Shown: one piece after another, positions 44,331 through 56,881 of the stretch
Layout of the letters: the number at the start of each line of letters is the position of its first letter
How positions within the stretch are numbered: the stretch's first letter is position 1
Assembly (NCBI GenBank): GCA_911728455.2
Contig: OU452227.1
Coordinates: forward strand, 13,098,110-13,162,109
Direction of reading: 5' to 3'
Origin: Marthasterias glacialis
Lineage: Eukaryota; Echinodermata; Asteroidea; Forcipulatida; Asteriidae
DNA length: 64,000 nt
Position numbers and translations under genes: made by a program
Notes under the pieces: model-generated
The model's database searches: none
What the model saw: only the letters and a program-made list of their open reading frames with translations
What the model was told of the DNA's origin: nothing

Positions 44331-45000
44331 GCACAGGACCAATCACTAGTTAACACTTGGTCCTTAATCAAACTTGCTCTTCGTTGTACATAAGAGATAT
44401 TTTTAAAAGAAGGCAGTGAAGGATGCAACTTAATAATGTTTTGTTTCAGTAGTTCTGTCTCAAGTCATTAATACCCAAGTGCTCGTCAAGAAAACTTGTA
44501 TAAAAAAAATGCTTTACTAAAATCATACCAAGTATACATGTGTTAGAGACCTACTCTTTCTCAAGATGCACTTGAACAAATACCTTTCACAGCAATTACC
44601 TCTTATATGCCCATCAATAACTAAAAATTTTCTTCTATTAAAATTACATCTTAAGTCAGGTAATATATATAAATAGTCATTAGTTGTGATCATTGCATGG
44701 TAATATAATTTCGTTGTACCATACACCAATGTGTGATAAGTACTGTGTATAATTATGTTTTTTCTGTATAAACAGAAAGGCATGCCATTCTTCAATGAGG
44801 TCTGCCCATCAACCAAGTAGGCGTCTGAGGCATACAGATGCACATCGTCAGCCTGACATCTACCCATCACTAATGTGGATGTTCCAGGCAGGTATAAGAA
44901 TTAAGTCAATTTCCATTGTTTTTATTTTCCCATTGTATTTGGTATAGTGGGCTGTTTTTGCAGTACTGTGCACATCATACTTCTATGCCAACACTCTAGA
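44331..45000 (+). repeat. Partial fourth copy of the duplication left end
   Basis: From CAGGACCAATCACTAG it follows the first 700 bases of copies 1-3 (through cassette E3 and the GTGGGCTGTTTTTGCAG intron phrase). It then leaves them near 45000. A shorter broken repeat of the same start lies at 44189-44260. Divergence is higher than among copies 1-3. Confidence 0.75.
44776..44891 (+). other. Exon-like hairpin cassette E3 (copy 4)
   Basis: 116 bases with the same borders as copies 1-3. It carries the CCATCACTAAT loop found in copy 1. The second stem is intact. Confidence 0.5.
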
Positions 45001-45831
45001 GACTCCGTGCAGGCACAAGCCAAACCCAGGGAATGGCCATTGTTTTCGGGGGAAAGTATCAATTTAGCTTAAATCAGTCCATCGAGCTTACAATATTTAG
45101 GTAACATTGAAGTCACTTTGTTACCACTGCACAAATGATTTCTAAAATGCCAAGCGTTCATATTGATTTGATTTGAAATGGTTTATTGAAATAGCTTGTT
45201 TTGTTTGAGTGTTTTTTACTCTTTACTTTACAGCCAAATCTACTGTCATTGATTGTAGGACAAGCCTACAAATCTCTTTTGATTCCACAGTTTTAGGTGT
45301 GGAGTAAATACTATATTGTGGATTCTGTTGATAACAATGATTTGTTTTTAAGTACCCCTCTGCTACAATACATCATGATGATTAATATCTAAACAGCTGA
45401 CATACAGTATGCCCTCATGTATGTTCTTGTTTTTGTTTTTTTCTCAGGATTTGTTGTCCTTTGTTGAGGCATACAAATTTGAACATCTTATCTATAACAC
45501 AGGTATTCTCTGCCTCAAGTGAAGAGGAGACAACCGGTACAGGACTTGGCCAGTAAATGTTGCAGTCGCATCTTAGTGCTGGAGTTCGACACTGCGCTGC
45601 TTGCTGACATGAACAGATGATCGCCAATACAGGAGATTGTAAAATGTCTTGACAATATGTGCGCAATTTGAACGTAAACTATGCTGTCTATGAAGAGGTT
45701 TGTTCCGATATTCAGACATCCTTCTTATCCTAAATTGGACGAATGGGCCTCTCCACTACAAAGCTGTTCGAATAATGGTTATAGTTTACTTTTTTGTTCA
45801 ATAATTCAATGGCTCATTTGTCAAATGTCAA
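45001..45831. other. Gene-free stretch
   Basis: No frame or repeat could be assigned. A minus-strand 83-codon frame at 45415-45666 is cysteine-rich but has no recognisable domain. Confidence 0.5.
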
Positions 45832-46630
45832 TAGACCGATTGCGCGACAATGTTGACATGCGGTCAGGTGACCCCCTATCGGGTATGACGTCATACAGCC
45901 GATGAAAAAATACGTGTAAAGAGATAGGCCGTGACACAGAGTGAGTTCGAAAACAGTCGATTATACTTTCGTTAAGTGATGAGTTAGTTAATTAGCCCCT
46001 TTATTTAAAGTAGTATGGTGTGGCATTAATTTAAATCACATCTCTGTTCCATGATTTAACAGAATTCTTCTGAAAAGAGGTTTTTTTAAGCCATGCACTA
46101 CCGGCGTCGGACGACTATCATGTAGCCACCCGTCTGTTATTTTGTTTGTAATGTTGGCCTAAATCACTGTAAAAAAAAAGGATAAACAACGTTGGAAAAG
46201 TGAGCATTAATACCTAGCATTGCAGAATTTCAAACAGGCAAAGGAATCACACAGTTTTGGAAAGTAATTTCTTTGGAGGATTTCAGCTTCAAAACTTTGA
46301 AATTTTTGTGTTGAAAAGTGTGTGGTGATCGCGGTCGTCTGGCCTAACGTTCCGTCGTGCGCTGTACACATCGTGCACATTTATACATTAGCTGTACAAT
46401 TTTCAAGACTTGCTGTAACTGTCCTTACTGGCTTTATTCAGCCACTTGAAGGTCTTTGGTACAAACTCTGGAATATGTTTCACAGATTTCGAGCAAAAAA
46501 AGCCTTGATCAAATTAACTAAATGCATTAATCATCATGTACCGTACCACCCTTTCCTATGGAGGATTACGTGTGTGTTTACATTTTTAACCCAACAGGGG
46601 TCACGTGACGTAGGTCGTGCAATCGGTCTA
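45832..46630 (+). mobile_element. R1-family TIR element, full length
   Basis: The ends are TAGACCGATTGCGCGAC and GTCGTGCAATCGGTCTA, near-perfect inverted repeats 799 bases apart. Just inside are TCAGGTGACC on the left and GGGTCACGTGAC on the right, also inverted. Copies are at 51344, 37076 (partial) and 1-75 (inverted). No transposase frame. The flanks TCAA and TTGT do not form a clear target duplication. Confidence 0.8.
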
Positions 46631-46789
46631 TTGTTGAACAGAATCCATCGGACCCTGCTGAAAGCAGGATCTTTGTGAGGAAGATTTGTGCCAAATTGCG
46701 CTTAACATGTCTAAGATTAATACGTCTAAGAAAATATCACATGTTCTTACAAAATCAGATGGAACTGTGCATCGGTCATTATTACGGGA

Positions 46790-46985
46790 AAAAATAATTC
46801 CAAACAGTTACTTTAATCAATGTTCTATGAATGCATTGGAATAAAGATACTAGGATTCTGTATTTTGCCCTACACCGATTAAGCACTGTACAAAGTGGTT
46901 TCTGAGTCTGTGAAGGGAAAAACCCAACAAGCACCTCAGACAGGATTTGAACCCACAACCACAAGACCACCGAGAGGCCATTTCA
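46790..46985 (-). mobile_element. tRNA-derived SINE, second family
   Basis: On the minus strand an A-box-like TGGCCTCTCGGTGG is followed about 30 bases on by a B box GGTTCAAATCC. A short body ends in an A/T-rich tail. It is unrelated to the tRNA-Leu SINE. The head is diverged; the parent tRNA is uncertain. Confidence 0.55.
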
Positions 46986-47300
46986 GACATCTGCTGTAGA
47001 ATGAGGGGAGGTTAAGGGTTTGAATACCAGCTGAGTTGCCTGTGAATTTTCTCTACTGAACTCTGATAAAGCAATGAGTATACCACAGTGGTTAACATAC
47101 ATCAGTTTAGGTCTACAAAAATATGTTATTATTTATTATTACTTGTCAATTTTTCTTTGTTCACCCAATATTGATTCTATAATTAATATACCAACTTAGT
47201 TTCTTGTGGTTTAATTCTATATTTATTATTAGTGTAAGCATAGAGCAACTCTATGCATCAACACAAAATGCAAACTTTACATGGTCTTTATCACGTTCTG

Positions 47301-47654
47301 TCCGATTGCAATCAAGCACCAATATATCTGTCATATTCTACCAGTAAACTCAATTGATGTCTGATTGCAATCAAACACCAATATATCCGTCATACTCTAT
47401 CAGTAAACTCAATTGATGTCTGATTGCAATCAAACACCAATATATCTGTCATACTCTATCAGTAAACTCAATTGATGTCTGATTGCAATCAAACACCAAT
47501 ATATCTGTCATACTCTACCAGTAAACTCAATTGATGTCTGATTGCAATCAAGCACCAATATATCTGTCATACTCTACCAGTAAACTCAATTGATGTCTGA
47601 TTGCAATCAAACACCAATGTATCTGTTATACTCTACCAGTAAACTCAATTGATT
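47301..47654 (+). repeat. Satellite, 6 copies of a 59-bp unit
   Basis: Units start at 47301, 47360, 47419, 47478, 47537 and 47596. Each contains the perfect palindrome GATTGCAATC and the phrase CAATTGATG. Only one to four differences separate the copies. Confidence 0.95.
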
Positions 47655-50280
47655 TTAACCATAGTGTGATTCCGTCATATATTGCAGAAGCACACCACGC
47701 TTGCAGTACATAATCTTTGGTACAATGCTATGTAAGTATATATTACTAATAATAAACTGAATATATCAATAAAAACATGTTTTATACCTGTGAAATCAGT
47801 ATGTGTGAAATCAGTATTTAATACTCATTTTTCTGACTGAATTTGTGTGAAATTTGTTATACTTCTTTCTGGAAACCTACATTGAGAAACTCCGACTGAC
47901 CCACAAAAACAATACGACAATCCTGCTTAATCAATAGGCACGTGAATCTCACACCCCATCTGATGTTGGCCCGTAATTTGTTTGAAGCACAGACAACTTC
48001 TGGTTGGCAACTTGCCTATCAACCGGAAAGGAAAGACTGTTGGTCAATCCCCGAAAAGCCTGCCACCCTAATGGGCGGCCTGCCCCCCCCCCCCCCCCCC
48101 CCCCCGCCCAACAGGGGCCTGCCCGATAAAAAAAACCCAGCAAACCAAGCCTATGGCTTAAACAAAACCTGGAACCGAATTTACAGTTAACCATGTATAT
48201 GGGCGTCAGCTATATATATGTGTGTATCATGGAGCATAAAACATTAGATCATCTATGCGATAAAATGAAGTATTTGAGACTTAAGCTTGAAACTTTATTA
48301 GACCACTGCATGTTTTTATAATGGTTAATGTTACTGTACATGTAGTGGCGTAACCTGCAGAAGGCAGAGTTGTAGGTTGGTGGGGAGGGGGGAGGGTCAG
48401 GCATGTTCAGAACCCTCGACCTCGAAATGAGTTTTAAAAAATGAACAACTGAATAGTTCACTTCATCAAAAAGCCGCCGCCCAACTTTATACAAAATAAA
48501 TCATCAGTTTAATTTTAAAATTTGTACCCTTTTTGTGGTGAGGGCAAAAGCTATGTTTTTTAAATGTATCAAAAACGATAACCTCTGTTTTTCGTGTTAA
48601 TGTAATTTTGTTATCTTTCATCAAGTTGATTTTGTTTATTTTTACTTTTTTCCTGTGTATAGTTTAATTCAAAGCAATTGTAAAAAGGAGTTCTTTGATT
48701 ACCAAGTGTATTTATTGTTGTTTACTGTATTCTGTTGCTCTTGTAGCTCCTTTTATCTGTTCGGCTCATAATTTATTTTGGTTTTCTATGTTTTGGTTTT
48801 GCAGACTGACTTAATATTTTAGTTTGTTTGAAGAATAATTTTGTCTTTTTTACCTTTTTTGAATTTGATTTTTGTGTAGTAAAACTTTTTTGTTCAGGTT
48901 TTACTAGAATGTTTTCCTGCACCAAGGCTCCTTGAAAACAAGCTTGGTTGAATTTGTGTTACCTTGTATAAAGTTTGAATAATAAATAAACGCTATACCG
49001 GTGTAAAGCAATGTAAATAGCAGTGTGGAAAGCAAAACAATAAAACATTTGACCAACATGTGCAACAACCAAATATCTGTCTGCTTCAAAAAAAGTTACT
49101 TTTGAGTATAGTACCGGGGAGGGTGTGCTCTATTGGCATAGCAACGATACACCCCTTGCACTGTAATATAACCCCACGTAACCGATATTAACCGATTATT
49201 TTTGCTTATAAAACTTTTTTTTTGATTTTGCAAAGAAATTTACCAAAATATTAAAGTATGAACATTTTGATAGAGATCGGACCCCTTTTTTCTTCTCAAC
49301 ACAAATGAATAATATGTTTATATTTTAATCGCTAGAGCTTTCTGAATCAGTTAGTTTGAAACCATAGTCTCTAATTTGAACAACAACCAGCAATGAAGAG
49401 CACCTTTAAACCATTCAGGCAATAAGAAAGAAAGAAAACAATGCTTTGCCAAGAGCAATATTTACATCGTTTACAGTTTTCAATAATATGTATAAACCTT
49501 CAGTGTGATGCTAACCTGTTCAATAAGGCGTTCATTTAATGGAAAAAATTAAGAAAAGTAGGGGTGAGCGTTTATGGTTGAGGAGAAATATTTGCACTTT
49601 CAATTAAATTAATTACAGGCATTAATTTGATTGTGGCAATCTAAATAAGCAACGGTGACTTCGGGTGTCTATGAAGGCTATACATTTCTCCATATTGGCA
49701 GTTCTTTTTACAACTTAATACCGTAATCTTTGTTGTTTTGTTTTCTAAAAACTGTTTCGATCAGATAACAAAAACAGTCTAGAGATAACTCGCTTAAAGC
49801 CCCAGCTCAACATTGGTAAAGTGTCTGTAAATGCTTCCATTCTTTGCACAAATCAAGATATTTGTAATAAAACCAGCCTGTGACAATGTTAGCCCATTTC
49901 GTTGTTTCGTTTGCGAGAAAACAGTAAAAATGCATTCAACATTTTTGTACGCATTTTTGTACGCATATAGACAGAGTTTTCATCTCACCAATTTTGGATC
50001 TTATTTCATTTATCATTTAAAAACGATAACACTTCAGGCAGAAATACTTCAAGAAAAGTTTTCTACCGTCATTATCTTTATATACCATGTGAGGTTTATG
50101 TACATATGTGAAAATTTATGTTTTTCTTCTTACCAATGTTGAGCTGGGGCAAAATGACAAAAATCAAAGTTAAAGGCCGTATAAGTAATTGTTTTAAGGA
50201 GTTCAAACAACTATACATTTAACATAAAACAGTTGCGAACCCCTCCACCACCTCAAATTAAATGAAAATAAGTAAAACAT
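47655..50280. other. Gene-free AT-rich stretch
   Basis: A run of about 24 C lies at 48080-48104, flanked by GGCGGCCTG and GCCCAACAG. Otherwise T-rich sequence with short chance frames. No gene, TIR or tRNA was found. Confidence 0.5.
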
Positions 50281-50383
50281 TGATTGTTTCATTTATTTAT
50301 TTATTTATTTATTATTTTATTGTTGTACTATTTTTCTGTGGCAAAATCTGACGTAACGCTGATGACAGTATACCAGTGTAAGC

Positions 50384-50554
50384 TTGAAACACTGCAAGAC
50401 CCTTGGGCGCCGGGCACCACTCTCACTTGGGCGCCATTGCTGCAAAAAGTTGAAATGGACGACCTCAGAACCGTTCTCAATCAATTTTTTTTTCAGACGT
50501 TTTTCCAGTTTTGGCGGACAGCTTTTTAGCCAGAATCATGGAAGAGTTAATCAG
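50384..50554 (+). CDS. Possible first coding exon of a short unrecognised spliced gene
   Basis: An open frame from ATG at 50384 ends SQNHGRVNQ exactly at a strong donor, CAG then GTGAGT. The frame (phase 0) continues into the exon at 53731. A GC-richer patch (TTGGGCGCCGGGCACC) lies just after the ATG. The start is uncertain: an internal acceptor-like TTTTTTTTTCAG at 50485-50496 could instead begin this exon, in which case translation may start in the next one. Confidence 0.3.
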
Positions 50555-51343
50555 GTGAGTTGGTAGTTATCTGTATGGACAATTGAATTATTAATGAAAG
50601 TAGTATTTTGTAAAATTTGTGATTTTGGGTTTGTCATGAGAGATGAGGGCGCAACATTTCAAAAGCACGAGGTGCGGATGTACATGATGTATGTATGTAC
50701 ACTGTGTGTGTAGGCTTGGAGACCAATATCAGGCATTGAAAGATTCACTGCGCAGGTGGGGACAACTGTACAAATAAACCAAATAAAAGGTTTAATAAGC
50801 AACGAAAAAACAACGTTGCTAATGTTGAGGTGAAACTTTTTGAATTAACGGAAAGACACTGAATCCAAACCTCTATTTTTCTCTGAAATAAGTAGTTGCT
50901 TTATTTTTATAACCCCCTCAAGAACAAACATCTCTGGTTAAATAAGATTGTTTTTTGGTCAAGATGAGTGAAAAGTGGTCAGATATAACAAAATTATTCT
51001 GAAGTAAATATAATGCATGTCTATCTAAAAAGTAAAAGTAAACTGAATCTAATTTTCACAGAGTTGTTAGAAATATCAAGACACATTGTTTTCTTCAGTT
51101 CTTCACGTTCCATGAAATGAACTGAAGAAAAGCTGTAACTAAGATTTCAAAACGACAACGTCCTTTACAAATTTTCAACTTGAACTAGTTACAAAAATCT
51201 TGTGTTGGTTTTCAGTTTAAATAACTTTTAAAAGGACGCCCTCGGATATTAGACCACCAGCCCAGGGTGCTTATGGATCGAATGGAAGACTACATCACCC
51301 ATGGACATTTGTTTTCTTTTTCTTTATCGTAATGTATTATTAA

Positions 51344-52102
51344 TAGACCGATTGTGCGACCAATGTTTACATGTCATCATGTGACCTGATAGTGGGTACT
51401 AGGTCATCTCAGCTGATGGCAAACTACGTGCAAATACATGATGTGACTGCGACGCCACATAAACAGTCGGCTTTTGGTAATACGAACACAGTTACTAAGC
51501 CCTTTTATTGAAGTTGTATGTTGTGACATTGATTTTTATCACATTACTAGTGTTTCATAAACTACCAGTATTCTACTTCAGAAGAAGTGTATTTTTGAGT
51601 TATGCGTCCGAGTCGGACGTCGATGTAGGTACCCGCCTGTTATTTTGTTGGTAATGGAGGCCTAAATCACTATAAAAAGGGTAAAGAACATTGGAAAAGT
51701 GAGCATTTATACCTAGCCTTGCCGAATTCCAAACAGACAAAGGAATCACACAGTTTTGGAAAGCCCTTTCTTTGGCTAAATTTCAGTATCAAAATTGTGA
51801 ATTCTTGTGGTGAAAAGTGTGTGATCGCGGCTGTCTGGCCCAAACGTTCCGTCATGCAACTAGTACTACCATATTGTGAACATAGGCGTTCCTTGTAGAA
51901 TTTGCAAGAATCTCTGGAACTGTCCTTACTGGCTTTATTCAGCCACTTGAAGGTCACTGGTACAAAAGTTTTCTCTGAAATATTTTTCACAGATTTCAAG
52001 AAAAGCCTCAATCGAATAAACAAATGCAACAATTATCATGTACCGTACCACATTTTCCTATGGAGGAAGTCGTCATGTGCTGTGGGTCGCGCAATCAGTC
52101 TA
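51344..52102 (+). mobile_element. R1-family TIR element, full length, TTAA flanks
   Basis: The ends are TAGACCGATTGTGCGAC and GTCGCGCAATCAGTCTA. TTAA flanks both sides (51340-51343 and 52103-52106). It is 759 bases, slightly shorter than the 45.8 kb copy, with the same internal phrases. Non-autonomous. Confidence 0.8.
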
Positions 52103-52186
52103 TTAATTATATGCATACAGATACTGTAAACCTGCAGTGCTATATTTATCTGTGCTCAAACAATTGTTTTAAACTTCCTTAAACAC

Positions 52187-53331
52187 CAGTGCTGTAGGAC
52201 TCGAGACCTGTCATGAGTCCATGTTTTTGTGGACTCGGACTTGGTCTTTTGGCACTGTGACTCGGACTTGACCCTGGGACTTTAAGTGACTCTGCTCGAG
52301 ACCAGGCAAAAACGTGGAAAAACACGGCAAAAACGTGGAAAAACATGCAACTTGTCAGTAATGAAAAAGAGGAGAAGTTTCCAACGATGCATTGACTATA
52401 CCCTTTGCATATCAACCACAAACCTTGTTTATTTTAACCGCGCATGTCTGCCTGAATAGAGCCCACTTCTGGATTAACCTTCCATATTGCATTTTTTGCC
52501 CCCATGATGCAGACAAAACTAAGCGAAATCTCAGACTTGAATGGCAGGTTCGGTATAGCTGGCTCATTGTGTCAGGTTTTCATTGGTTTACAGTATGTTG
52601 ATTGTTTTTCAACTTTCATGACTGATCGTAGTCTAGTCCTTTGTACGGAGTAACACTCAAAATGACATATTGACACATTTTGATTTTGAACAAGTCGGTC
52701 AGTTTTTCATACAAGTTTGTGCTCTTTTTTTTCCTTTAATTTTGGCAAGATTTTTAAGTGTTCTAAATTATTTCATTATACAATGGAAATGAATCCTGTG
52801 TCTTTAAAACACATGTTTTGACTTGTGAAATGGTAAAAATGGGGCAAATCTGGTCAGTTGTTCCATACAACTGTCGGGAGGATTGACGGTTATGATTATC
52901 ACAGCGCTGTGAAGGTGTGACGTACTTCATTGTACGCTACGCCCACTTTGCACAAACTGGCTCCACTGATTACCAGAAGTTCTTATGAGTTGCATTGAGC
53001 TAGTTTTTCTTGATGATTTAGGCAAGAACATTTTAAAAATTAGACTTGGCCTTTACTTCCGGTACGTTCTTCGAAGAGTAAGATCTTTTCACAATTAAAA
53101 GTTTCTTACATAAGAAATGCTTTTGAATGATGAAATTTTTTATTTTTCATAACATTGCATACAACGTATATGCCATCCTTGGAGCCGGAAGTATAGCAAA
53201 AACTTTGGATGTGCAGCAGCTGTGCACGCGTGTGACACAAGGACTTAACGACAAAGACTAACTTTCCATAGGAACTCGGACACGGTTTTGAGGGCTCAGA
53301 CTCTGACAACAGGGTCTCGACTACAGCACTG
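52187..53331. mobile_element. Non-autonomous hAT-like element (CAGTGCTGTAG ends)
   Basis: Inverted ends CAGTGCTGTAGGACTCGAGACC and GGGTCTCGACTACAGCACTG, 1145 bases apart, with repeated GACTCGGACTTG just inside. Flanking octamers TTAAACAC and TTATAAAC match only partly. End sequence and length fit hAT; no transposase frame is present. Confidence 0.7.
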
Positions 53332-53730
53332 TTATAAACTGTCATTGAGGATGTCAATGTGAAATAAATGTTGTATTGAATAGAATAGCACTAATAGAAA
53401 TAGGTCACGCAACTACCCATATCTCAGACATGCCAAATCGCACTGACAGACGTGTACGTTGATCAGACATAAAATACTCACTGTATACTGTACTACTGCA
53501 GTCTGGTGTGCCAATGCGGTGATCAAGGAATTTATAAGCAAAAGTGACATCATTAATGCGGAGTGCTATAGCACACTAACCTGAGTCATATTGAACTCAC
53601 CTTTTTTGGTTTACGACTTTGTCAAGTAGAGGATGGATCCAAGTCTTGGGAGTTGGAGCTAGTAATTATTTCAATATTTGGTTGCTCTTCACACTTTTTA
53701 AATTACATTATTTTATTTTATTTATTTTAG

Positions 53731-53832
53731 GCTTGTACTGTTGAGCTGGCACTGCAGAGAATATCACCACATGTGCAATGGATTGCTGATATGAAACAGT
53801 TCAGTGTATGCTTTGGACCGTGGACAAAGAAG
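53731..53832 (+). CDS. Possible internal coding exon of the short spliced gene
   Basis: Between TTTATTTTATTTATTTTAG and GTAAGT there are 102 bases, exactly 34 codons, open in the frame set by the upstream exon (TVELALQRISPHV, then FGPWTKK). Strong splice signals on both sides and a phase-0/phase-0 exon favour real coding. I do not recognise the protein family. Another frame is also open for part of it but contains a stop near the end. Confidence 0.45.
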
Positions 53833-54126
53833 GTAAGTGTAAATACAAACTAATGCTACACCTGGGGTGTGTTTTCGTGATTGTAATAAGTACATTTTTC
53901 TGTGATACTGTTTTTGTTTAGCAAACCAAATGAAACAATTAATGGATGTCAAAAAGGCATCTCAAAAAATCTTATACATCTTGATCCTTTGAAAGGGATC
54001 GTGTCCTCAGCTTTATTGATTTAGATGGAATCAGGAATGCATATATTAAGAGTAGGGCTGTAATTAGTTTATAGATGTGCATGGATTGTTGGGAAAGTTA
54101 TCCAGCCAAAATAATTATGATTAAAA

Positions 54127-54833
54127 CCCTAACCCCCTAAGTATTTGTACTAGGATCCTTCCTCAACCTAACAAACTCCAACACCTATAGTAACCCAGTA
54201 TAGCCTGCAGTACTCAACCCATCAAATTCAAACAGTACACAGTATGGAAACAGTACTCATCCCATCAAACTCCAACAGGCTCTAAGGTGTTTGATTTTGA
54301 TTGAGTGTGTACCATTGGCCCAGTGTAAAGTTTGAACAGTGAGTCACACAGTACTCAATCCACCACAACACACACGACAAATTTGTTTTTTGTCGGGCTC
54401 AACTAAAAAAGTTAGAATTCCGCACCTTAAAAATGGTAGGTTCTGTCCATTATGTAAATTACATTGTTCAGGACTTGTAACACGATATAATGCATACTGG
54501 AACAAAGCAGTACTTAGCCTTAGTTACCACTTGTTTATAACAGGGGTGGTCCATATAAACAAACACTGTGTACACACATATTCACACACTCCAGCAATGC
54601 ATCCCACACATGCACTTAATTAGAATCTAACAATAATAATTGCATGATTTATCCAGCACAAGTCAACCCTACGTTTACCTTCCTTACTCAATCAAAATCC
54701 AACACCATCACCCTGGGCCTTTGGTACTCAACCAATCTTAGTCCAACAGCAGAGCAAAAGTTCACGTACTCAACCTGTTAAAATCTAACAAAACCAACTG
54801 TTGGACTTTGATGGGCCCGGGGTGGTTAGGGAG
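54127..54833. mobile_element. Inverted-ended element of the TTAACCCTAAC group
   Basis: The left end CCCTAACCCCC and right end GGGTGGTTAGGG are inverted. Inside, the phrase of type ACTCAACCxATCAAAxTCCAACA recurs at least four times in degenerate form. Related to 7668-8072 and 55618-55777. Confidence 0.5.
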
Positions 54834-54964
54834 GACACTGACCCAAGTCTGCAGACGCTAAGACCCATGATAACTCTTGGTTGTGTGAGTCAGATTCCCT
54901 GTGTGCGACTGTGCTGCATACATTAGCTGACATGAGTATAGCTACAAACGTACGGTTATACGCG

Positions 54965-55080
54965 CACAATATAATAATAATAATAATAATAATGAATTTA
55001 TATAGCGCATTTTCCTGCAATATCTTTACATGTAATTTTTACCAAGGGGTCTCATTGGGTCAATTCACCATGATATATAT
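54965..55080 (-). mobile_element. SINE tail fragment
   Basis: (AAT)n followed by GAATTTATATAGCGCATTTTCCTGCAA resembles the 3' module of the tRNA-Leu SINEs (compare TTTATGTAGCGC at 13733). Only the tail is present. Confidence 0.5.
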
Positions 55081-55617
55081 TGTAATTTGACACCTGATGA
55101 CGTTATTATGCATTGTTCCAGTGACGTCTTCATGTCTGATGAGTCTGATGATTTTCAAGGTTCATGTCTATTCCATATTTGAGTTATGCTGTAGAAAATA
55201 GTTCGAATGAATACAACAGCAACAGCATAACACAATGGTTGTTCCAGGACACCATAACATGTGCTTTTCCAATTACACACAAAATGGCACCTAAATTAAG
55301 AGACCCATTATTCAAAAAACAAACAGTGTAAAACAACAACAAATAAGTTGCGATGTTACTTAAATCCTCTATGAAGAGGCTGTTTGAAATGTAAATGAAA
55401 CCCTAAATTTGTAGTCTATGTAGGTAGGAGTCAAAAAGATTTCCCACACTTCACTAAGATAATCCTTCCATGAGAATTAGGTAATAGAATAAAGGTTAAA
55501 CAAAACACAAGCAAGAACAAATCTAAAAAATAATAACATCAGTTACTGTATGATCAGCATAAAATATTTAGCTTTCACTTTATTTCCAGCAGGGTTGCAT
55601 ATCATAGTACTACATAT

Positions 55618-55777
55618 ACTTTCCACACTCAGCCAAAGTCCAACACTAGTCCCCTGAACCATTGGTACTCAACCAGCCATAGTCCAACAGCAGAGACAAG
55701 ATTCACAGAACTCAACCATCCAAAGTCCAACATTACCCCCTGTTGGATTTTGACTGATCTAGGGTGGTTAGGGTTAA
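55618..55777. repeat. Fragment of the TTAACCCTAAC group
   Basis: Contains TACTCAACCAGCCATAGTCC, TCAACCATCCAAAGTCC and the end GGGTGGTTAGGGTTAA. No matching left end is found. Confidence 0.5.
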
Positions 55778-55929
55778 AAAGTGGAAATTTCACCACCAAC
55801 TTTATTTTACAAGAACTCAATATGCTTAAAAATGTTAAACTTTGCTGTCGGGTCCCAAGTTTGATTCCAATTAAATATTAATTTCTGGTAATGAAACCAA
55901 GGATGCCCCAATCACTGTAGCCTGAGGAA

Positions 55930-56170
55930 ACCTGTAAATATGGATCAGAAACACCAGGGTAAACTCTGCTCTTTTACAATAAGTATTTTTGGTTCTTTTA
56001 CGTGCACTGCCCATCCTAGTAAACGGGACCTACTGCTTTACATCCCATCCGAAGCAATTGTGGTAATGTGTCTTGCTGTGGTAATGTGTTTTGCTCAAGG
56101 CCAGGCCGGGATTCAAACCCAGATTCTGTAAACTAAAGAATTTAAGTTCAGGCTCAGTCACGACACTCCA
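55930..56170 (-). mobile_element. Degraded tRNA-Leu-type SINE
   Basis: Shares with the SINEs at 13.7 and 31.8 kb the phrases GGTTCTTTTACGTGCA, CTTTACATCCCATCCGAAG and GGATTCAAACCC (B box on minus), and ends CACGACACTCCA. It has small deletions and a duplicated GGTAATGTGT piece. Older than the other two. Confidence 0.7.
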
Positions 56171-56186
56171 CAATGGTCTAGTCCAA

Positions 56187-56282
56187 GTCTGATTCATTGA
56201 CCAAGTCCGAATCATTGACCATTGAATCATTGACCATTGAATCATTGAATCATTGACCATTAACTATTCACCATTGACCAAA
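56187..56282 (+). repeat. Simple tandem repeat around ATTGACCATTGAATC
   Basis: Irregular reiteration of ATTGACCA and ATTGAATC over about 95 bases. Confidence 0.8.
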
Positions 56283-56881
56283 ATGCAAGTACACTGAGTT
56301 TATAAAAGCAAGATAATCCAAACAAAATCAGAAAGCCTTATGACCAGAAATTCAGATCCCCATGTATCAGATGACATTATAATCATTAGAAGCAAACTAT
56401 TGGTCCTGTTTCTCAACACAATTTTCAATCAAAAGACAGTCGCAAAGATCAAAGATTTATATGCAAACAATTGTTTTTGCAGAAAATAAAATGATAAATA
56501 GTTTGCTCCTGTTACAGTTGTGCTATTTTTATTATGTTACCTCTGCAGTAGGGAGTTCAATTGACCATCAATTGGCGGGTTGGTCTCCGTTGAATGCCTA
56601 CAATTTTTAATGGGTCACCAGCCTAAAAGTTTGCAGATTCTGTTTACGACTGGAATCGTCGTTTTTCAATAAATATCTTTTTAAAAAAATTATGGGATAC
56701 ATGTATGTGCAAGCAATACCATGTATACTCTAAGGAATAAAGAAGAACATTATTTAGACTGTTTGATCAGAACCATTTGCAGACATGATTGTTTATTAGA
56801 ACAAGACAATGCAAGAATCGATTGCTTTACTTTGCGTAATTTGTATTCGATGTCAAAGAAGTTGTTGCTTTTTTTTTACAG

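Noticed and set aside
47949-48194. Frames on both strands across the poly-C tract near 48.08 kb.
   Set aside because: The homopolymer encodes Pro or Gly runs by itself. Nothing else suggests coding.
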